A stretch of DNA of 11,498 nucleotides from DASPLH01 sp035627675 (lineage in GTDB: Bacteria; Acidobacteriota; Terriglobia; Terriglobales; Acidobacteriaceae): contig DASPLH010000101.1 of the NCBI GenBank assembly GCA_035627675.1, positions 1-11,498 on the forward strand. Reading direction: 5' to 3'. Positions 7,252-11,498 of the stretch are shown here, piece by piece. The position numbers and the translations under genes are program-made. Numbering within the stretch: the stretch's first letter is position 1; every line of letters starts with the position of its first letter. Below the pieces are notes generated by a model, which was not told the origin of the DNA, ran no database searches, and worked only from the letters and a program-made list of their open reading frames with translations.

Positions 7252-7968
7252 ATGAGAGATCTCCTGTACCTCTTAGATCCTCGGCAACAGCCAGAGCTGG
7301 CCGTGTTCATTGGACAGGTAGTGGCGCGCCTTCTGCTGGCGGCGTTTCTCGGCGGCATCATCGGCCTGGAGCGGGAAACGAAGCGCAAGGCTGCCGGACT
7401 GCGGACGAACATGTTCATCTGCTTCGGTTCGGCGTTCTTTACGATCCTCTCGTACAGGCTTGCCGGCGAGTTCTCGGGCGATCACACGCGCATAGCTGCC
7501 CAGATCATTCCCGGTATCGGGTTCATCGGCGCAGGCTCCATCCTGCATTCCAAGGGCGGAGTGCAGGGGTTGACGACGGCCGCGACGATCTTCGTGGTTG
7601 CGTCCATCGGCATGGCTGCCGGAGGAGGACTATTCCTCCCGGCGATCTTCGCGACGATCGTGTTGCTTGTTGCTCTGCACACGCTGGGATGGGTCGAGAA
7701 TCGTTTCAATCTGAAGCCGCTCACCGTAACCTATGAAGCGCAGGGAGATTCCGCCGACGATGTGCTGGCGGCGGTCAACGGAGTCCTCGACGGACTCAAC
7801 AAGCGGATGCGTTCCGTGCAGTTGGGCCGCACGAACAGTCATCACCGCGTCATCTTTTCCGTGGACGCTTTCAACAATGAACATCGGCTGCTCCAGCAGA
7901 GGCTGAGGTCCGAGGGAGCAGTCACGCGATTGAGTTCTTTCGATACAGAGGACGAGGACCAGGAGTAA
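7252..7968 (+). CDS. MgtC/SapB family inner-membrane protein
   Basis: This 238-residue protein has the MgtC/SapB architecture. The N-terminal half is hydrophobic, with segments near 17-38, 53-71, 83-99 and 105-145. The C-terminal half (about 155-238) is a soluble alpha/beta domain of the ACT-like kind found in longer MgtC homologues. Family motifs are GGIIGLERE (34-42), GLRTN (49-53) and GIGFIGAGSI (88-97). Salmonella MgtC is a virulence and low-magnesium survival factor that inhibits the F-type ATP synthase; many homologues in non-pathogens have no proven role. The ATG has no clear Shine-Dalgarno, and the transcript may be nearly leaderless. Its last codons contain the ribosome-binding site of the dapF-like gene 3 nt downstream, implying translational coupling. 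No Mg-sensing leader is apparent in the 42 nt after the terminator. Confidence 0.9.
   Translation: MRDLLYLLDPRQQPELAVFIGQVVARLLLAAFLGGIIGLERETKRKAAGLRTNMFICFGSAFFTILSYRLAGEFSGDHTRIAAQIIPGIGFIGAGSILHSKGGVQGLTTAATIFVVASIGMAAGGGLFLPAIFATIVLLVALHTLGWVENRFNLKPLTVTYEAQGDSADDVLAAVNGVLDGLNKRMRSVQLGRTNSHHRVIFSVDAFNNEHRLLQQRLRSEGAVTRLSSFDTEDEDQE
7961..7965 (+). promoter_or_regulatory. Shine-Dalgarno that sets the dapF-like TTG start
   Basis: AGGAG at 7961-7965 lies in the last codons of the mgtC-like gene, directly before its TAA, and 6 nt ahead of TTG 7972. It decides the unusual TTG start and ties translation of the two genes together. Confidence 0.75.
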
Positions 7969-7971
7969 GGG

Positions 7972-8754
7972 TTGAGATCGATTCGATTCGTAAAGGCAAG
8001 CGCCTGTGGCAATGATTTCATCGTCGCCGACGCAGCCGGGCTTACCGGAGAAATTTCGGATCTGACGCAGGCCATCTGTGATCGCCATGCGGGAGTCGGC
8101 GCGGACGGGGTTGAATGGATCTACCCCAGCGACAAGGGGGACATCCGAGCGCACCTCATCAACTCCGATGGTTCTTACGCCGAGATTTCCGGCAACGGAA
8201 CCCGGTGCGTGGCGGCCTACTACGCCGCCGACAAGAATGTGAAAGAGGTACGGGTCGAAACCGGTGCGGGCGTGAAGACCTGTACCGTCACGAAGCGCGA
8301 CGGACGCGGCTTCCAGTTCCGTACGGCAATGGGTAGGCCCGAGGTCGGTTCGCCGTTTACGCTCGATCTCGGCACTGGCTCCGCCCGGGGCATTCCCGTC
8401 TCGATGGGCAATCCTCACTTCGTGGTGTTCGTCAACGAATTCCCGGCGAAGTGGCAGTCGGTCGCGGCCGATATCCAGCGGTCGGAGAGGTTCCCGCAGG
8501 GCGTGAACGTCGAGTTCGTACGCACAGTAAGCGATTGCGAACTCGAAGCGCGGTTCTTCGAGCGTGGAGCGGGCGAAACCATGTCGTCGGGAACCGGCAC
8601 CTCGGCGGTCGCCGCCGGAGGCATCGCCATCGGGCGCGTGCATGGCCGTGTGCAGGTCAACGCTCCGGGAGGCCCGCAGTGGGTTACCTGGGAAGATGAA
8701 CTTCTGCTCGAAGGTCCGGCGACGCTCATCTGCCGTGGAGAGTATTTCCTGTAG
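7972..8754 (+). CDS. dapF: DapF-family diaminopimelate epimerase-like protein with both catalytic Cys replaced by Ser
   Basis: DapF interconverts LL- and meso-diaminopimelate for lysine and peptidoglycan synthesis, using one Cys on each of two mirror-image lobes. This 260-residue protein (usual length about 275) aligns throughout. It has GNDF (13-16), RHAGVGADG, NSDGS, SMGNPH, VNVEF, FERGAGET and GTGT, so residues that hold the substrate are present. The two acid/base positions differ. The usual ECGNG reads EISGNG, with Ser73 (TCC, 8188-8190). The usual ACGTG reads SSGTG, with Ser206 (TCG, 8587-8589). Cys12 sits in the GNDF loop where DapF normally has a non-Cys residue. TTG 7972 is set by AGGAG 6 nt upstream. 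It lies 3 nt after the mgtC-like stop and upstream of two murein-recycling genes. It could be a lineage-specific DapF, an epimerase for another substrate, or a non-catalytic paralogue. Family is certain, activity is not. Confidence 0.85.
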   Translation: MRSIRFVKASACGNDFIVADAAGLTGEISDLTQAICDRHAGVGADGVEWIYPSDKGDIRAHLINSDGSYAEISGNGTRCVAAYYAADKNVKEVRVETGAGVKTCTVTKRDGRGFQFRTAMGRPEVGSPFTLDLGTGSARGIPVSMGNPHFVVFVNEFPAKWQSVAADIQRSERFPQGVNVEFVRTVSDCELEARFFERGAGETMSSGTGTSAVAAGGIAIGRVHGRVQVNAPGGPQWVTWEDELLLEGPATLICRGEYFL

Positions 8755-8787
8755 AGCGGATTCAGAGTGACTGTATCCTTTGAGATC

Positions 8788-8815
8788 ACCGCCGGGCCGA
8801 TCGCCCGGCTGCGGT
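8788..8815 (+). other. Intercistronic hairpin between dapF-like gene and ldcA
   Basis: GCCGGGC (8791-8797) pairs with GCCCGGC (8803-8809) around a 5-nt loop. ACC (8788-8790) and GGT (8813-8815) can extend the stem past a small bulge. No T-run follows, so it is more likely an mRNA stability or translation-modulating element than a terminator. If ldcA starts at ATG 8823 it would lie just upstream of the start codon. Confidence 0.45.
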
Positions 8816-8882
8816 ACGGGACATGCCTTCCGCGAATCCGGTGCAGCGTTTCAATTACTATGGCTCCCGGAAGGACCTGCGA

Positions 8883-9872
8883 GTGAGTGAGTCAAATCCG
8901 AACCGGGAGCGCGTTGCGCGGCAGAAGGTGCGTCCACCCGCTCTGCGCAGCGGCGACACCATCGCCGTCATCGCGCCGGCGAGCGCTGTGTGCCGCGCCG
9001 ATGTCGAGGCCGGCGCCACGCGCCTGCGCGAGCTCGGCTACAACCCCGTTTACTCAGAGTCGATCTTCGACAGCGATCTCTACTTCGCGGGCACCCTCGA
9101 ACGCCGCGCGCGCGAATTGCAGGAGACCTTCCAGCGCGATGATGTGAAGGCCGTCCTCTGTGCCCGCGGCGGTTACGGCGCCAACTACCTGCTGCCGCGC
9201 CTCGACGTCTCGAAGCTGCTCGCAAGCCCTAAGATATTCATCGGCTACAGCGACATCACGACGCTGCTCACGCGCTTCGCCGACGGCGGGCTGGTGGTAT
9301 TTCATGGCCCGATGGCCGCCAAGGATTTCGCTCACCGGGGCGGAGTTCATCTCGACTCGTGGCGTGCGGTGCTGGGTGGCGAGCCTTGCCGTCTGGAGTT
9401 TGACGCTGCGTCCCGTGTGCGAACGCTCAGGGCCGGACAGGCGACCGGCGAACTCTACGGCGGATGCCTCTCGATGCTGGTCGCGTCCCTGGGCACTCCT
9501 TACGAGGTTCAGACCAGCGGCAAGATTTTGCTGATGGAAGACATCGGCGCGAAGCCTTACCAGGTTGACCGGATGCTGATGCAACTGCGGCTGGCAGGGA
9601 AGTTGGACGGAGTGCGCGCGATCGTGTTCGGCGAGATGGTGGAGTGCGTGCAACCGGTCGAGCAGCCCTACACGCTTCAGCAGGTGGTCGAGCGCGTCGT
9701 CGGAGATCTCGGCATACCGGTCGTTTACGGATTGCCGTCGGGGCATGTGACGGGCGAGAACATCACGTTGCCATTAGGCGTGGAGGTCAGCGTGACGGCC
9801 TCCGTAGAACGTGTCGCGTTCGAGATCGGCGCGGCCACCATTCGCGACGCACAAGGGACCACAAGACATTGA
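8883..9872 (+). CDS. ldcA: LD-carboxypeptidase (peptidase family S66, murein tetrapeptide carboxypeptidase)
   Basis: LdcA removes the terminal D-Ala from the L,D bond of murein tetrapeptides in the cytoplasm, making tripeptides for recycling. The S66 pattern is clear: SGDTIAVIAPAS at the N-terminus, ARGGYGANYLLPRLD, the nucleophile in GYSDIT (Ser123), the glutamate in LLMEDIGAKPYQVDRML (Glu219) and the histidine in SGHVTGENITLPLG (His288). These fit the Ser-Glu-His triad of Pseudomonas aeruginosa LdcA (115, 217, 285). I chose GTG 8883 (329 residues) because AAGGA at 8871-8875 sits 7 nt ahead. ATG 8823 would add 20 residues not typical of the family. There is no signal peptide, consistent with a cytoplasmic enzyme. 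The stop overlaps the mpl start in TGATG, so translation is probably coupled. Confidence 0.93.
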   Translation: MSESNPNRERVARQKVRPPALRSGDTIAVIAPASAVCRADVEAGATRLRELGYNPVYSESIFDSDLYFAGTLERRARELQETFQRDDVKAVLCARGGYGANYLLPRLDVSKLLASPKIFIGYSDITTLLTRFADGGLVVFHGPMAAKDFAHRGGVHLDSWRAVLGGEPCRLEFDAASRVRTLRAGQATGELYGGCLSMLVASLGTPYEVQTSGKILLMEDIGAKPYQVDRMLMQLRLAGKLDGVRAIVFGEMVECVQPVEQPYTLQQVVERVVGDLGIPVVYGLPSGHVTGENITLPLGVEVSVTASVERVAFEIGAATIRDAQGTTRH

Positions 9873-11290
9873 TGAGCGGCAAACGCATTCACCTCGTCGG
9901 CATCTGCGGCACGGCTATGGCCTCGCTGGCCGGGATGCTTAAGAAGCGCGGCTTCCACGTACAGGGTTCCGATAACGCGGCATACCCGCCGATGTCGGAC
10001 TACCTCGCCGAGTTGGGAATCCCTGTGGCCCAGCCGTTCTCGCCTGCGAATCTCGAGCCCGCTCCCGACCTCGTCGTGATCGGCAACGCGATCTCGCGCG
10101 GCAACCCCGAGGTCGAACACGTCCTCAACCACCGGCTGCCGTTCACGTCGATGGCGCAGTTGATCTACGATGAATTCATTCGCGGACACGAATCGCTGGT
10201 CGTGGCCGGAACCCATGGGAAGACAACTACGACCTCGATGCTGGCATGGATCTTCGAGGTGGCGGGACGCCGGCCGTCGTTTCTCGTGGGAGGCATCGCC
10301 GAAAACTTCGGGGCCAGCTTCAGCGTCGCCGGCGGACGCGAGTTCATCATCGAAGGCGATGAATACGACACCGCGTTCTGGGACAAGGGACCGAAGTTCC
10401 TGCACTATTTTCCCGACGCGGTCATCCTGACCTCCGTCGAGTTCGATCACGCCGACATCTACCGTGATCTCGATGCGGTGAAGACCTCATTCAAGCGCCT
10501 CATCAACCTGGTGCCGCAGCGCGGACGCGTGATCGCCTGGGATGGCAGCCCGGCCGTGAGCGAATGCGTGGCGAAGGCGTTCTGTCCCGTCGAGCGATAT
10601 GGATTCGCCGCCGATTCCTTCTGGCGCATCGGCGACATTCGTTATGAGCCCGCGCGGACGACGTGGACCGTGTCGCGGCAGGGAGAACCGTGGGCGCAAT
10701 TTGAGTTCTCATTGGCGGGCGAGTACAACGTCCTGAACGCCACGGCAGCCGCTGCCCTTGCTTCCAGCTATGCAATCCCGGTCGATGCCATTGCAGAGGC
10801 GCTGCGTACGTTCCGCAGCGTGAAGCGCAGGCTGGAGGTACGCGCCGAGGTCTCGGGCGTAACCATCATCGACGACTTCGCGCATCACCCCACGGCCATC
10901 GCGCAGACTCTCCGCGCCCTGAAGACGAGATACGCGGGGCGGCGGCTCTGGGCAGTGCTGGAGCCGCGTTCGAACACGCTCCGGCGCAACGTGTTCCAGC
11001 GCGAATTGGCCGCCAGCCTCGCCGTGGCCGACCAGGTCGTGGTCGCCGGCGTGTTCTTCAAGACCACGGACTCTCTCGCTCCCGAAGAGCGGCTCGACCT
11101 CGCAGCGGTAATCGCGGGCTTGCAGAAGGAAGGGAAGGACGCGCGCACCCTGACGGATGCCGACGCGATCGTCGAGTGCATTGTTTCCGAACTGCGGGAG
11201 GGCGACGTCGTCGCAATCCTCTCGAATGGCGGATTCGGTGGTATCTACGAGAAGCTGCCGGCGAAGTTAAAAGCGCTTCAAAAGGTCTAG
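9872..11290 (+). CDS. mpl: UDP-N-acetylmuramate:L-alanyl-gamma-D-glutamyl-meso-diaminopimelate ligase
   Basis: Mpl joins the tripeptide L-Ala-D-Glu-meso-DAP recovered from old wall to UDP-MurNAc using ATP, bypassing MurC, MurD and MurE. The 472-residue protein (E. coli 457) has the Mur ligase layout. The N-terminal UDP-binding domain has HLVGICGTAMASLAGML and GSDNAAYPPMSDYL. The ATP-binding domain has GTHGKTTTT (113-121) and EGDEYDTAFWDK. The C-terminal domain has DDFAHHPTAI and EPRSNTLRRN. Motifs shared with E. coli Mpl rather than MurC include VIGNAISRGNP, EFDHADIYRDL and the C-terminal ILSNGGFGGI. The start ATG 9872 overlaps the ldcA stop codon by one base. A longer reading frame upstream (from 9644) runs through ldcA and is not credible. 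With ldcA directly upstream this is a murein-recycling pair. It supports a DAP-type wall but does not prove it. Confidence 0.96.
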   Translation: MSGKRIHLVGICGTAMASLAGMLKKRGFHVQGSDNAAYPPMSDYLAELGIPVAQPFSPANLEPAPDLVVIGNAISRGNPEVEHVLNHRLPFTSMAQLIYDEFIRGHESLVVAGTHGKTTTTSMLAWIFEVAGRRPSFLVGGIAENFGASFSVAGGREFIIEGDEYDTAFWDKGPKFLHYFPDAVILTSVEFDHADIYRDLDAVKTSFKRLINLVPQRGRVIAWDGSPAVSECVAKAFCPVERYGFAADSFWRIGDIRYEPARTTWTVSRQGEPWAQFEFSLAGEYNVLNATAAAALASSYAIPVDAIAEALRTFRSVKRRLEVRAEVSGVTIIDDFAHHPTAIAQTLRALKTRYAGRRLWAVLEPRSNTLRRNVFQRELAASLAVADQVVVAGVFFKTTDSLAPEERLDLAAVIAGLQKEGKDARTLTDADAIVECIVSELREGDVVAILSNGGFGGIYEKLPAKLKALQKV

Positions 11291-11294
11291 GCAC

Positions 11295-11498
11295 GTGCGA
11301 CTACGGTTCTCGTTGTGCAGCAAGCATCACCTGGTTCTATTTCTGACGTTCTTCCTCAGCTGGACCGCGGTCGCGGCCCCCGCCTCTCCCTGCGCGCCCG
11401 GACGCGTTGCCTACAGGGTTTCCCTGGCGCGCGCGGCAGAGCGCGTACTTTCGGTCGAGGTTCTCTTCAACAGCAACGGCGAGAGCGTCGAGCTTCAG
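11295..11498 (+). CDS. Secreted protein, probable M61-family (glycyl aminopeptidase-like) N-terminus, partial
   Basis: An open frame runs from GTG 11295 to the right edge (68 codons). AAGG at 11282-11285 lies 9 nt ahead, inside the end of mpl, and the gap after the mpl stop is 4 nt, so it probably belongs to the same transcript. The first about 31 residues look like a signal peptide: a basic start, then HHLVLFLTFFLSWTAVAA. The following YRVSLARAAERVLSVEV and FNSNGESVELQ resemble the N-terminal beta domain that precedes the catalytic domain of M61 aminopeptidases, which begins with a similar Y-x-V-S-L strand. The zinc-binding HExxH motif would lie beyond the window, so the family call is tentative; the signal peptide and reading frame are firmer. 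Confidence 0.65.
   Translation, partial: MRLRFSLCSKHHLVLFLTFFLSWTAVAAPASPCAPGRVAYRVSLARAAERVLSVEVLFNSNGESVELQ

Noticed and set aside
7252..7968. Mg-responsive leader or acquired virulence cassette around the mgtC-like gene
   Set aside because: The gap after the pnp terminator is only about 42 nt, with no structured leader, and base composition matches the neighbours. MgtC/SapB homologues are common in non-pathogens.
9644..9871. A 76-codon N-terminal extension of mpl
   Set aside because: It overlaps the end of ldcA in another frame. ATG 9872 gives the standard Mpl N-terminus and the usual length.

Overview
The window looks like a chromosomal segment of a GC-rich Gram-negative bacterium, most likely an acidobacterium (Acidobacteriota, Terriglobia-like). 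That placement is inferred. It rests on the Ig-repeat/beta-propeller secreted protein type, the style of the DapF and S15 proteins, and short intergenic repeats (GAGTTTC heptamers and a CCCACCTT/AAGGTGGG hairpin) of a kind I associate with acidobacterial genomes. No tRNA, rRNA, CRISPR array, insertion sequence or phage gene is visible.

Layout. (1) Positions 1-986, minus strand: the N-terminal two thirds of a GH15 glucoamylase/trehalase-type enzyme, cut by the left edge. (2) 1235-3985, plus strand: a large secreted protein with three Cys-paired Ig-like repeats, a fourth Ig-like domain and a PQQ-type beta-propeller. (3) 3986-4264: a non-coding stretch made of several short repeats and hairpins, ending in the rpsO promoter region. 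(4) 4265-7161: the conserved rpsO-pnp pair (ribosomal protein S15 and polynucleotide phosphorylase), separated by a terminator-like hairpin and a long, foldable pnp leader, and closed by a strong terminator. (5) 7252-11498: a tightly packed run of mgtC-like, dapF-like, LD-carboxypeptidase and mpl genes, then the start of a secreted protein that resembles the M61 aminopeptidase N-terminus and runs off the right edge.

How the genes work together. S15 and PNPase are housekeeping translation and RNA-turnover genes. In the last block, LD-carboxypeptidase trims tetrapeptides to tripeptides and Mpl joins the recovered tripeptide to UDP-MurNAc. Together they are the core of cytoplasmic murein-peptide recycling, and a DapF-family protein sits directly upstream. 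The MgtC-like membrane protein is joined to the dapF-like gene by a 3-nt gap and a shared ribosome-binding site.

The most notable observation is that this DapF-family protein keeps its substrate-binding motifs but has serine at both positions where DapF normally carries its two catalytic cysteines. Otherwise the window is mostly ordinary housekeeping and cell-envelope content, and I see no convincing undescribed multi-gene system.
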